Source: Polaribacter sp. (lineage in GTDB: Bacteria; Bacteroidota; Bacteroidia; Flavobacteriales; Flavobacteriaceae). From it: 64,000 bases of DNA. Within the stretch, counting starts at the first letter, position 1. Every line of letters begins with the position of its first letter. The notes beneath the pieces are model-generated. The model had not been told where the DNA came from. It saw only the letters and a program-made list of their open reading frames with translations, and did not search any database. This document shows positions 1 through 8,290 of the stretch, piece by piece. Position numbers and translations under genes: made by a program. The stretch lies in assembly GCA_029238315.1 (NCBI GenBank), contig JAQWGI010000036.1, positions 248,001 to 312,000 on the forward strand, written 5' to 3'.

Positions 1-317
1 TATACAACCGCTTTTAACTCAAGTAAAACTGCCGTTTGATACCCAGAACCTGTACCAATTTCTAACACTTTCTCTCCAGAGTTTATTGCTAATGTTTGAG
101 ACTGAAAAGCAACAGTGTAGGGCTGAGAAATGGTTTGCTCTGCGGCAATAGGAAAAGCTTTGTCTTGATAAGCATGTGCCTCAAAACTAGAATCAATAAA
201 CAAATGGCGCGGAATATTACGTACAGCTTGCAATACCTTTTGGTCATTAATTCCTTTAGCTTCCAAAACTGTAGCAAGTTGATTTCTAAGTCCTTGATGT
301 TTATGAGTGTCTTTCAA
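1..317 (-). CDS. pcm: Protein-L-isoaspartate O-methyltransferase, N-terminal part (runs off the left edge)
   Basis: Repairs isoaspartyl residues in aged proteins by SAM-dependent methylation. About 105 of the usual 210 or so residues are present; the C-terminus lies outside the window. The PCMT motif QTISQPYTVA is at residues 61-70 and the SAM-binding loop EIGTGSGYQT at 86-95, which together identify the family. There is no ATG: the in-frame codon 9 bases before the putative start is a TAA stop, and the only start codon between them is TTG at 317, giving the expected N-terminus MKDTHKHQGLRNQL. It is transcribed divergently from the oxidoreductase gene at 452. Confidence 0.93.
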   Translation of the reverse strand, partial: MKDTHKHQGLRNQLATVLEAKGINDQKVLQAVRNIPRHLFIDSSFEAHAYQDKAFPIAAEQTISQPYTVAFQSQTLAINSGEKVLEIGTGSGYQTAVLLELKAVV

Positions 318-379
318 TTTTTTGTAGAATTAGGAGTTCTAAAAGTAGTAATAAATCTAAAAAACTCCCTATAAAATTG

Positions 380-387
380 TATCTTTG
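380..387 (+). promoter_or_regulatory. Promoter -7 box TATCTTTG for the Gfo/Idh gene
   Basis: An exact match to the Bacteroidota -7 consensus TAnnTTTG, 64 bases before the start of the gene at 452. No clear -33 TTTG is visible at the usual spacing, so this is a candidate only. Confidence 0.5.
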
Positions 388-451
388 TTAGCGATTATTT
401 TCTAGCATCTTCTTTGCTGAAAATCAATAGTTAACACAAAAATATAAATAT

Positions 452-1411
452 ATGCTAAAAGTAGGTGTTCTTGGCGCTGGTCACTTAGGAAAAATTCATC
501 TCCGTTTATTACAACAATCAAATAAATATGAATTAGTCGGTTTTTACGATTCATTTACAGAAAATGCTAAGACAGTAGCCAGCGAATTTGGTTACAAACT
601 ATTTGACTCTGTAGAGAGTTTAATTAATGAAGTAGATGTAATTGACATCGTTACACCCACATTATCGCATTTTGACTGTGCAAAAATAGCCATAGAAAAA
701 GGCTGCCATATATTTATTGAAAAGCCTATTACAAAAACAGTTTTAGAAGCAGAAGCAATTAGAACCTTAGCGAGTCAAAAACACATACGTGGCCAAGTTG
801 GTCATGTAGAGCGTTTTAACCCTGCTTTTACAGCTGTAAAAGACATGATAGACTCACCTATGTTTATTGAAACACATCGTTTGGCTGAATTTAATCCAAG
901 AGGAACTGATGTTCCTGTTGTGTTGGATTTAATGATTCATGATATTGATATTATTTTATCGGTAGTAAATTCGCCTGTAAAAAATGTACATGCAAGTGGT
1001 GTTTCAGTAATTAGTGAAACTCCAGATATTGCGAATGCTAGAATCGAATTTGAAAATGGTTGCGTTGCCAATTTAACAGCTAGTAGAATTTCGATGAAGA
1101 ATATGCGTAAATCTAGATTTTTTCAAAAAGACGCATATATTTCTGTAGATTTCTTAGAAAAGACTGCTGAAGTTGTAAAGATGAAAGATGTACCAGTAAA
1201 TCCAGATGAATTTGCAATGATTTTACAAAACGCAGAAGGTGTTAAAAAGCAAATCTATTTTGACAATCCTAGCATTGAAGAAAACAACGCTATTTTAGAC
1301 GAATTAGAATCGTTTGCTGATGCTATAAATAATGATACTACACCTATTGTTTCTTTAAAACAAGGTGCACAAGCATTAAGAGTTGCTCAACAAATAATTG
1401 ATTGTTTTTAA
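452..1411 (+). CDS. Gfo/Idh/MocA family NAD(P)-dependent oxidoreductase
   Basis: A 319-residue cytoplasmic oxidoreductase. The N-terminal Rossmann fold carries GAGHLG at residues 8-13, the family motif EKPITKT is at 90-96, and the region around DLMIHDID (159-166) holds the conserved histidine of the C-terminal domain. Family members act on sugars, inositols and similar polyols, but the sequence does not reveal the substrate. It begins with ATG and has its own promoter at 380. The gene lies upstream of a 3-hydroxyacyl-CoA dehydrogenase with a 227-bp gap that contains a possible structured RNA, so the two are not obviously one operon. Family assignment is secure; function is unknown. Confidence 0.9.
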   Translation: MLKVGVLGAGHLGKIHLRLLQQSNKYELVGFYDSFTENAKTVASEFGYKLFDSVESLINEVDVIDIVTPTLSHFDCAKIAIEKGCHIFIEKPITKTVLEAEAIRTLASQKHIRGQVGHVERFNPAFTAVKDMIDSPMFIETHRLAEFNPRGTDVPVVLDLMIHDIDIILSVVNSPVKNVHASGVSVISETPDIANARIEFENGCVANLTASRISMKNMRKSRFFQKDAYISVDFLEKTAEVVKMKDVPVNPDEFAMILQNAEGVKKQIYFDNPSIEENNAILDELESFADAINNDTTPIVSLKQGAQALRVAQQIIDCF

Positions 1412-1480
1412 TAGTGTTAAAAAGTTGGAAAGTAAAAAGCTCTAAAAGTTTTTAAGCTACACTAAAAATAAATAAGTAAG

Positions 1481-1555
1481 TGCGTTAAGGATTGAAACGG
1501 CATCCTTTTTTGAAGAGTGAAAAAAAGATACAGTAAAAAGCCTGTTAAAACGCCC
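1481..1555 (+). ncRNA. Candidate structured RNA (resembles an element recurrent in Flavobacteria)
   Basis: The gap between two plus-strand genes holds a compact GC-richer block in very AT-rich DNA. GCGTT at 1482-1486 can close with AACGC at 1549-1553. Inside it are GGAT/ATCC (1489-1492 with 1502-1505) around the loop TGAAACGGC, and CTTTTTT/AAAAAAG (1505-1511 with 1521-1527). From memory, a block with the same core (GGATTGAAACGGCATCC, then GATACAGT and AACGCCC) recurs in flavobacterial intergenic regions, possibly the Rfam Flavo-1 family. That name is not verified here. No long open frame crosses it. Confidence 0.45.
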
Positions 1556-1638
1556 AAAATAAATATTGAGAATTAAATAATTTAAAATTAGATTTTTTTA
1601 ATTTTTTAAATAATAATTTTTTAAATACAAAAACACAC

Positions 1639-2526
1639 ATGAAAAATATTGCCGTAATAGGATCTGGAACAATGGGAAATGGAATTGCGCACACGTTTGC
1701 TCAATTTGGATTTCAAGTTCAATTAATAGACATTTCACAAACTGCTTTAGATAAAGGAATTGCAACGATTACTAAAAACTTAGATAGAATGGTTGCTAAA
1801 GAAAAAATTTCTGAAGCAGATAAAAATACTACTTTAAAAAACATCACCACCTACACCACTATTAGAGAAGGAGTGCAATATGCTAGTTTGGTTGTAGAGG
1901 CTGCCACTGAAAATGTGGATTTAAAATTGAATATTTTCAAAGAACTCGATGAGGTTTGTCCGGAAGACACCATTTTGGCTACAAATACTTCATCGATTTC
2001 TATTACACAAATTGCAGCGGTTACCAAAAGACCAGCGCAGGTAATTGGAATGCATTTTATGAATCCGGTGCCAGTTATGAAATTGGTGGAAATTATTAGA
2101 GGTTATAATACTTCTGATGAAGTGATGCAATTTACGGTTGATTTGTCTAAGAAAATTAATAAAATTCCGGTAGAAGTAAATGATTATCCTGGTTTTGTTG
2201 CCAACAGAATTTTAATGCCAATGATTAACGAATCTGTAGAAACTTTATATAACGGCGTTGCGGGCGTTAAAGAAATTGACACCGTAATGATGTTAGGGAT
2301 GGCACATCCGATGGGACCTTTGCAATTAGCAGATTTTATTGGATTGGATGTTTGTTTATCTATCTTAAATGTATTGTATGACGGATTTAAAAACCCAAAA
2401 TACGCGCCTTGTCCATTATTAGTAAATATGGTAAGAGCAGGGAAATTAGGTGTAAAATCTGGTGAAGGTTTTTATGATTACTCTAAAAGCAGAAAAGCAG
2501 AAAACGTTGCGAAGCAATTTGTATAA
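1639..2526 (+). CDS. 3-hydroxybutyryl-CoA / 3-hydroxyacyl-CoA dehydrogenase
   Basis: A 295-residue NAD-dependent dehydrogenase that interconverts 3-hydroxyacyl-CoA and 3-oxoacyl-CoA. It has the Rossmann glycine motif GSGTMG at 8-13, the NTSSISI segment at 116-122, the catalytic-histidine motif GMHFMNPVP at 137-145, and the C-terminal helical domain with NDYPGFVANR (181-190) and GLDVCL. Length is normal for the single-domain enzymes (paaH/hbd type), so this is not the FadB fusion. It probably acts in fatty acid or branched-chain degradation, or in short-chain acyl-CoA metabolism. No pathway partner lies next to it, so direction and chain-length preference cannot be read. Confidence 0.93.
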   Translation: MKNIAVIGSGTMGNGIAHTFAQFGFQVQLIDISQTALDKGIATITKNLDRMVAKEKISEADKNTTLKNITTYTTIREGVQYASLVVEAATENVDLKLNIFKELDEVCPEDTILATNTSSISITQIAAVTKRPAQVIGMHFMNPVPVMKLVEIIRGYNTSDEVMQFTVDLSKKINKIPVEVNDYPGFVANRILMPMINESVETLYNGVAGVKEIDTVMMLGMAHPMGPLQLADFIGLDVCLSILNVLYDGFKNPKYAPCPLLVNMVRAGKLGVKSGEGFYDYSKSRKAENVAKQFV

Positions 2527-2553
2527 GCGATCACCAAAAAATTAATATTATTT

Positions 2554-2651
2554 GTCATTTCGAAATGAGGAACGATTGAGAAATCTATTAATTATTAAGT
2601 GTTTTAACTTTAAATAATGAGATCTCACCTCGTTATGCATTCGGAATGACA
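2554..2651. repeat. Dispersed palindromic repeat, copy 1 (complete)
   Basis: It begins GTCATTTCG and ends CGGAATGACA, so the outer ends are inverted. The inner arms (GAGAAATCT near 2578 and GAGATCTCACCTCG near 2620) are also imperfectly inverted. Similar pieces recur at 37660, 41351, 49700 and 59026. The last bases include the ATG used by the gene at 2646. Confidence 0.7.
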
Positions 2652-3305
2652 GCATGTTTTTATAAAAAAATAATTGGTTTTACGTTCATTTTTGTCTTTA
2701 TGATACCTTTGTCTTACGGGCAAAAATCAAACAAGAGTTTTTTTACTCCAACCAAATACGGCATACAGTTTTCACAAGGAAATGAAAAAAGTTTTTTGTT
2801 TGATGATCCAGATTATTTTTACAGAACAAACACTGCAAAAGGGCAAATCTATTTTCTGATAGCAAATTTTAAAACCATTGACTTTTCTTTGGTAGCTATG
2901 CCTCAAATTCAATTTATACAGCATCAATTGTACAATGAACAATTTATACTTCCGTCTGAAAGTAATTATCAAGAAAGAAGGCAGCGTTTTACGCAATTAA
3001 AAAACCTCTCAATAAGTGCAGTAGAATTTAGTTTAGAAGCAAAAAAACAACTGTTTAATAGCTTCAGTATTTTTTTGCAAGTTGGTTTAGGGTTGAGTTA
3101 TATTGATACAGAAACTGAGCGCTTAGCAAAAGGATTTACGTTTATTGAAAATGGAAATTTTGGCTTTGATTTTCAAATGAATTCAAAGTATTCTATTCAA
3201 TTATTTGGTGGAGTTGGGCATGTATCCAACTTAAATTTTCAGCAACCAAATAGTGGTTACAATATTTTAAATACTGGATTTGGTTTTCAATATACCATCA
3301 AATAA
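2646..3305 (+). CDS. PagL-like acyloxyacyl hydrolase (lipid A 3-O-deacylase family), outer membrane beta-barrel
   Basis: A 219-residue secreted protein. Residues 1-25 form a signal peptide ending near LSYGQ. The rest has alternating hydrophobic strands and a terminal aromatic strand (FGFQYTIK) typical of small outer-membrane barrels. Near the C-terminus the motif GHVSNLNFQQPNSGYN (191-206) matches the PagL signature, in which His (192) and Ser (194) are catalytic. PagL enzymes remove the 3-linked acyl chain from lipid A. The ATG sits in the last bases of a dispersed repeat; it is the only good start before the signal peptide. Overall similarity to PagL is modest, so the substrate is inferred. 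Confidence 0.75.
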   Translation: MTACFYKKIIGFTFIFVFMIPLSYGQKSNKSFFTPTKYGIQFSQGNEKSFLFDDPDYFYRTNTAKGQIYFLIANFKTIDFSLVAMPQIQFIQHQLYNEQFILPSESNYQERRQRFTQLKNLSISAVEFSLEAKKQLFNSFSIFLQVGLGLSYIDTETERLAKGFTFIENGNFGFDFQMNSKYSIQLFGGVGHVSNLNFQQPNSGYNILNTGFGFQYTIK

Positions 3306-3340
3306 AAAGAGGAAATTTCTTACGAAATTTCCTCTTTTTT
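3304..3340. terminator. Bidirectional intrinsic terminator
   Basis: Perfect inverted repeat AAAGAGGAAATTTC / GAAATTTCCTCTTT with a 4-base loop and A/T runs on both sides. It separates the convergent genes ending at 3305 and 3358. Confidence 0.9.
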
Positions 3341-3357
3341 ATACTGGTAATATAAAA

Positions 3358-4473
3358 TTATTTAGCTGTAGTTTCATCATCGTTCTTAGAAGCTTTGTTC
3401 CAAATTTTAATTTGGTCTTCTTTAGTAATGCCAGAAAGCACTTCAACATTTACGCCATCAGAAGTACCTAACTTAATCGTTTTTCTTTCAAACTTCTCAC
3501 CTACTTTAACCTCTACATAAGGTTCTTCGGTTTTTCTATCAAAACGCAATAAACCTTCTTTGATGGACAATACATCCTTTTTTTCTTCTAAAACAATGTC
3601 TGCATTTGCACTGTAACCAGCTCTAATGAAGTATTTATTATCTAAAGTTACATCTGCTTTAATTTTAAATTGTACAGCGCCTCCTTCTTCTGTTCCTTTT
3701 GGAGCAACAAAATTTAATACCGCTGGAAATTTAATTCCTTCAATGGCACCTAAAGAAACTTCAATTTTAGTTCCAACTTTCAACTTACTAACTTCAGATT
3801 CATCAACTTTTCCTTCAAAAATCATCTTTGTCATGTCTGCAATACTAGCAATTGTAGTACCAGCATTAAAGTCATTTGTTTGTGTAACTTGATATCCTTT
3901 TTTAACCGGAATTTCTAAGATCATTCCTGATGCAGTAGCTCTAATGTTTGTGTTTGCTGTTTTACCTAATCCAGCAGTAGAACCTTTCTTAATAATTTCT
4001 AAATCAGATTCTGCATTTGACAATGTTAATTTAGCATTGTTAAAGTTTAGTTCAGAAGCTTCAAAATCTTGTTTGGCAATTACACCTTTATCAAAAAGGT
4101 TTTTATTCCTTTCGTAAGAAATCTTAGCATTATTGTAACTTAATTTTGCAGATTTCACTCTACCGGTAGCGCTATTTAAAGAAGAAATATTTGGTACAAC
4201 TCTAACTGTTGCAATTAAATCTCCATTATTTACTACAGCACCTTCTTCTACAAAAACCTCGCTAATAATACCCGTTATTTGAGGTTTAATCTCTACTTCT
4301 TCTAAAGGTACTACTTTACCTGTTGCAACTGTTTTTTTAACAATTGAAGTAGTGAAAGCTGTTTCAGTTTCAAATTCTATAATATTTTTTTTGTTCTTTT
4401 TACCGAACCAAATCAATGCAGCGATAAAACCGACTGCTACAATTGCTAAAATAATTTTTGCTCTTTTACTCAT
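3358..4473 (-). CDS. Periplasmic adaptor (HlyD/MacA-like membrane fusion protein)
   Basis: A 371-residue adaptor that links an inner-membrane ABC exporter to an outer-membrane channel. One N-terminal membrane anchor spans residues 5-22. A biotinyl-lipoyl-like half domain around GKVVPLEEVEIKPQITG is followed by a coiled-coil hairpin (about 90-150), the second lipoyl half and beta-barrel domains. It is the last gene of a four-gene minus-strand operon (ATPase, two permeases, adaptor) with gaps of 1-13 bases. The set matches MacAB-type tripartite systems exporting peptides, lipoproteins or macrolides. The exported substrate cannot be told, and no TolC homologue is in the window. Confidence 0.92.
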   Translation of the reverse strand: MSKRAKIILAIVAVGFIAALIWFGKKNKKNIIEFETETAFTTSIVKKTVATGKVVPLEEVEIKPQITGIISEVFVEEGAVVNNGDLIATVRVVPNISSLNSATGRVKSAKLSYNNAKISYERNKNLFDKGVIAKQDFEASELNFNNAKLTLSNAESDLEIIKKGSTAGLGKTANTNIRATASGMILEIPVKKGYQVTQTNDFNAGTTIASIADMTKMIFEGKVDESEVSKLKVGTKIEVSLGAIEGIKFPAVLNFVAPKGTEEGGAVQFKIKADVTLDNKYFIRAGYSANADIVLEEKKDVLSIKEGLLRFDRKTEEPYVEVKVGEKFERKTIKLGTSDGVNVEVLSGITKEDQIKIWNKASKNDDETTAK

Positions 4474-4486
4474 AATTGTTTCTAAT

Positions 4487-5731
4487 TTATTCTTCTCTTA
4501 ATGCTTCTATTGGTTTTACTAGTGTTGCCATATAGGCAGGAATTAATCCAATTAAGGTTCCTAAAATTGTTAGTGTTAAAAACGCAATTAATATAATAGG
4601 GATGTTTACAGTAGGATTCACTAAAACTGCATCATCTCCTTGCCCTACTAACATTTCTAAAAAATATAAAACAAGTGCTCCAAAGACAATTCCTAACATA
4701 CCTGCTACGGTTGTTAAGAAAATTGACTCTAAAACAATTTGTCTTCTTATACTGACTGGAGTTGCTCCCAATGCGCGTCTTATTCCTATTTCTTTTGTAC
4801 GTTCTTTAACGGTTATCAATAAGATGTTTCCAATGGCAAAAACGCCTGCTATTAAGGTAGCAATACCAACAAACCATGTTAAAAATTGCATTCCTGTTAA
4901 AAACCCTGTTATTTTTGCGATTTCTACGCCCAAGTTTACGCTACCAAAAGCTCTTTTATCTTCTGGATGTACTTTGTGTAAATTCTTTAGAGTTAATAAA
5001 ATATCTGCTTCCATTTGCTCAATATCAATCCCTTCATTTGCAGTTATCATCATCCAGTCTATTCTATTTCCTGTATTGTATACTTTTTGAAAAGTTGTAA
5101 AAGGTATGTATGCAGAATCACCATCAAAACTAACTCCTTGAGATCTTTTGTAAACTCCAACTACTTTATAATTGATGTTATTAATCTTTACCAATTGGCC
5201 AATTGGTTTTTCATTTTTATCAAACAACTGCTTGTACATTTCTTCAGAAATTACACACACTTTTGCCGTAGATAAAATATCATTTCCATTTAAAAAACGC
5301 CCGTACAATAAATCTTTTTTCTGAATTTTATCCAAAACTGGATAATCTCCACTTACTTGAAAAGTACCTGTTTTAAAGCCTTTAACTATTAAATTAGAGG
5401 TTTGATTTCTTGGCGCTAATAATTTAATTTCTTCACTGTATTCGCTTTTTAAAATTTCAACATCTTTTAATGTTAAGCTAAATCTTCTATTTTTTTGAAA
5501 CCCTTTGAAAGGGGTATCTGTGGCCTGTGTCCAAACAAAAACGCTATTGGTCGCAAAACTTCCAAAAATTTTATTAAAATTATTCTCGATGCCTCTTGCA
5601 GCACCCAAAAGTACCACTAACAAAAAGATACCCCACAATACTCCAATAATGGTAATTATGGTTCTCATTTTGTTTTTACGAATACTTCCGTAAATTTCTT
5701 GCCATGTATCTGAATCAAATAAAAACTTCAT
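4487..5731 (-). CDS. ABC transporter permease, MacB/FtsX type (second copy)
   Basis: A 414-residue inner-membrane protein with the MacB topology: an N-terminal membrane helix (about 20-42), a large periplasmic core domain (about 45-270), then three C-terminal helices forming the FtsX domain (about 285-405, including the motif RTKEIGIRRALGA). It lacks a fused ATPase; the separate ATPase is encoded at 6970-7659. It is a paralogue of the adjacent permease, so the two probably form a heterodimer in one exporter. One base separates it from the upstream permease and 13 bases from the adaptor, which indicates cotranscription. Confidence 0.92.
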   Translation of the reverse strand: MKFLFDSDTWQEIYGSIRKNKMRTIITIIGVLWGIFLLVVLLGAARGIENNFNKIFGSFATNSVFVWTQATDTPFKGFQKNRRFSLTLKDVEILKSEYSEEIKLLAPRNQTSNLIVKGFKTGTFQVSGDYPVLDKIQKKDLLYGRFLNGNDILSTAKVCVISEEMYKQLFDKNEKPIGQLVKINNINYKVVGVYKRSQGVSFDGDSAYIPFTTFQKVYNTGNRIDWMMITANEGIDIEQMEADILLTLKNLHKVHPEDKRAFGSVNLGVEIAKITGFLTGMQFLTWFVGIATLIAGVFAIGNILLITVKERTKEIGIRRALGATPVSIRRQIVLESIFLTTVAGMLGIVFGALVLYFLEMLVGQGDDAVLVNPTVNIPIILIAFLTLTILGTLIGLIPAYMATLVKPIEALREE

Positions 5732-5732
5732 G

Positions 5733-6968
5733 TTAATCTGCTCTTAGTGCTACAATAGGTTTAATTTTTGCTGCTATTTTTGCTGGAACGTAGGCTGCAA
5801 TTAACCCTGAAACAATCAACGTAACAGTTGCCCCAATTATAATTGAAGGACTTACACTTGGATCTTTAATAAAATATTCTGCTAAAGTTTTATTTAATGA
5901 TTCGAGACTTAAAATATAAGTACCAAGAGATAAACCAATATATCCAGCTATGGTTGTAATTAAAACTGATTCCTGAACAACCATTCCTACAATCGAAGAA
6001 GGTTGCGCTCCTAATGCTTTACGTATTCCAAATTCTTTAGTACGTTCTTTAATTACAAAAATCATAATATTAGAAATACCAATAATTCCTGCAATTAAAG
6101 TCCCAGAACCAATAAATATGACTATAAAATACAATGCAATTACAAAAGTGCCAACCCCTTTATTAGCTTCAGCCATATTTTGAATGGATAATGCACTTTG
6201 ATCGTCTGGATGAATGTCTAATTTTTTTCTTAAATCACGTTCCATTTTATTTCCAAAAGCAATCGCCTCATCTAAGCTTAACTTTGGATCATATCCAATC
6301 ACAATCTGACTTAAATTATCGTTGTTTCCATAAATCATTTGCGCTGTAGTTACAGGCATAAATGTCTTACGCTCTTCATTGTCTCCTCCTTCATCCGAAA
6401 AAACACCAACAACTTGGTAAGAGATTCCACTTACATTAACACGTTTTCCTATTGCAGGCAATTCTCCAAATAAATCTTGTTTCACCAAACGACCTATAAC
6501 AATTACTTTGGCTTTTTCTATTAAGTCTCTGTTATTGATATATCTTCCTTCATCAATTATTGTTTTTTCTAAAAACTGATGGTCTGGATGCACTGCTTGT
6601 AAGCTATAATTGTCTTGCTTATTTTTGTAAGAAATATTTACATTTTTATTGATTCTTGCGGTTAAATGCTGAATATTTGAATCGTATTCTTCTTTTACAA
6701 AATCAAAGTCTTTATTTTTTAATTGAATTCTTCTACCTGTTTGCAAACCTTTAAAAGGTTTTGAGGTTCTCCAAACTCTAACAGACATAAAGTTTTGAGC
6801 ATCATCTGCAAAAGCATCGCTAAAAGAATTACTTAAACCAGTAACAACACCAAACAATAAGGTAAATAGCAGAATAGCAAATGCTACCGTAAAACCAGAC
6901 ATTACAGAGCGTAATTTGTTTTTACTGATGCTTTGAAATATTTCTCTCCAACGATCTATATCAAACAT
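5733..6968 (-). CDS. ABC transporter permease, MacB/FtsX type (first copy)
   Basis: A 411-residue inner-membrane permease with an N-terminal helix after a short amphipathic segment, a periplasmic MacB core domain and a C-terminal FtsX domain containing ERTKEFGIRKALGA. It is clearly related to its neighbour at 4487-5731 but diverged, consistent with an old duplication and a heterodimeric exporter. The start ATG at 6968 lies one base after the ATPase stop, so translation is probably coupled. MacB-like permeases work by mechanotransmission: ATP-driven dimerisation of the ATPases moves the periplasmic domain and pushes substrate out. Confidence 0.92.
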   Translation of the reverse strand: MFDIDRWREIFQSISKNKLRSVMSGFTVAFAILLFTLLFGVVTGLSNSFSDAFADDAQNFMSVRVWRTSKPFKGLQTGRRIQLKNKDFDFVKEEYDSNIQHLTARINKNVNISYKNKQDNYSLQAVHPDHQFLEKTIIDEGRYINNRDLIEKAKVIVIGRLVKQDLFGELPAIGKRVNVSGISYQVVGVFSDEGGDNEERKTFMPVTTAQMIYGNNDNLSQIVIGYDPKLSLDEAIAFGNKMERDLRKKLDIHPDDQSALSIQNMAEANKGVGTFVIALYFIVIFIGSGTLIAGIIGISNIMIFVIKERTKEFGIRKALGAQPSSIVGMVVQESVLITTIAGYIGLSLGTYILSLESLNKTLAEYFIKDPSVSPSIIIGATVTLIVSGLIAAYVPAKIAAKIKPIVALRAD

Positions 6969-6969
6969 A

Positions 6970-7659
6970 TTAAATCGTTTTTGTTTTTGTTAATTCGTCA
7001 CTAATAATAACTCCATCTTTTAAACGAACTACTCTTTTTGTTTGTTCAGCAACTTCTTCCTCGTGCGTAATAACAAAAACTGTCATTCCTTCATTATTAA
7101 TGTCTCTTAACAAATCCATTACATTATCTGTAGTTGTAGAATCTAAAGCTCCTGTTGGTTCATCAGCCAAAACAACTTTTGGTTGCGTTACTAAAGCTCT
7201 TGCAATGGCAACACGTTGTTTTTGCCCTCCAGAAAGTTCGTTTGGTAAATGGTTTGCCCAAGGCCCCAACTCTACTTTTTCTAAGTATTCCATTGCTATT
7301 TTTAAACGTTCTTTCCTTGCCATTCCTTTATAGTACAAAGGCAATGCAACGTTTTCTAATGCTGTTTTGTAAGAAATTAAATTAAACGACTGAAATACAA
7401 ATCCTAAAAACTTGTTACGCAAAATAGCGGCTTTCTTCTCGTTTAAATTATCTATTAACTGACCATTAAGATAGTATTCTCCTTCATCATGTTCATCTAA
7501 CAAACCTACAATATTTAATAAGGTAGATTTACCAGAACCAGAAGATCCCATAATAGAAACAAACTCACCTTCTTTGATGTGTAAATCAATTCCTTTTAAA
7601 ACATGTAACTTATCTTTTCCGATTGGATAAGATTTGTGGAGTTTTTTTATTTCTATCAT
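6970..7659 (-). CDS. ABC transporter ATP-binding protein, LolD/MacB type
   Basis: A 229-residue ATPase for the two permeases that follow. It has Walker A GSSGSGKST (38-46), the Q-loop glutamine at 90, signature LSGGQKQR (142-149), Walker B VVLADE (162-167) and the H-loop histidine at 199. The open frame extends upstream to 7752, but the methionine at 7659 gives the family N-terminus MIEIKKLHKSY, and a TACTTTCG promoter-like box at 7682-7689 lies between the two, so I chose 7659. It is the first gene of the four-gene exporter operon. Confidence 0.93.
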   Translation of the reverse strand: MIEIKKLHKSYPIGKDKLHVLKGIDLHIKEGEFVSIMGSSGSGKSTLLNIVGLLDEHDEGEYYLNGQLIDNLNEKKAAILRNKFLGFVFQSFNLISYKTALENVALPLYYKGMARKERLKIAMEYLEKVELGPWANHLPNELSGGQKQRVAIARALVTQPKVVLADEPTGALDSTTTDNVMDLLRDINNEGMTVFVITHEEEVAEQTKRVVRLKDGVIISDELTKTKTI

Positions 7660-7861
7660 CTTAACTTGGTTAATTTTTTTGCGAAAGTAATTATAGTACC
7701 TTTTATATGCTATTAATGTTTTGTTAAAGATTCGTTTTAACAAACAGAACAACCTTTTTTAATTACTTCTTAATATCTGACGTCTTAAAGCAATATTTGT
7801 TACAGGAAATTCAGAAAATTTATGGAAATTTGTAAAATAAATAAGTTAGCAGTCATTTTTT

Positions 7862-8290
7862 ATGCAGAAGAAATTAAACAAACTACTCAACAACAAGCAA
7901 GTAATACTTTTTGACGGTTTTTGTAATTTTTGTAATTCGGCAGTTTTAAAAATTATTTATAATGATAAAAAAAACATTTTTTTGTTTGCTCCATTACAAT
8001 CTCATATTGGAATGCAACTAACAAATTACTTTACAATTGATACTAAAAAATTAGATTCTATTATTTTAATTGAATCTGAAACCAGTTTTTATATAAAATC
8101 TACAGCAGCTCTAAAAATTATCAATCAATTTAACGGATTTTGGAAATTACTCAAAATAGGATGGTTACTTCCAACACCATTAAGAGATTTTTTTTACAGT
8201 CTTATTGCAAGAAATCGATACAAATGGTTTGGAAAAAAAACAAGCTGTATGATACCAACAAAAGAAATTAAATCTAAATTTATAGCATAA
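7862..8290 (+). CDS. DCC family thiol-disulfide oxidoreductase-like protein (DUF393)
   Basis: A 142-residue protein with the family motif DGFCNFC at 18-24, whose two cysteines (21 and 24) form a CxxC pair in a thioredoxin-like fold. The family is poorly characterised; a redox role is inferred from the CxxC. No signal peptide is present, so it is probably cytoplasmic. The stop codon overlaps the start of the HAD gene as TAATG, indicating translational coupling. It is divergent from the ABC exporter operon. Confidence 0.88.
   Translation: MQKKLNKLLNNKQVILFDGFCNFCNSAVLKIIYNDKKNIFLFAPLQSHIGMQLTNYFTIDTKKLDSIILIESETSFYIKSTAALKIINQFNGFWKLLKIGWLLPTPLRDFFYSLIARNRYKWFGKKTSCMIPTKEIKSKFIA

Noticed and set aside
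4602..5090. 162-codon plus-strand frame opposite a permease gene
   Set aside because: Shadow of a well-supported ABC permease gene; the translated product is rich in rare patterns and matches no family.
7660..7752. N-terminal extension of the exporter ATPase to 7752
   Set aside because: A TACTTTCG promoter-like box (7682-7689) lies within it and the family N-terminus begins at 7659.
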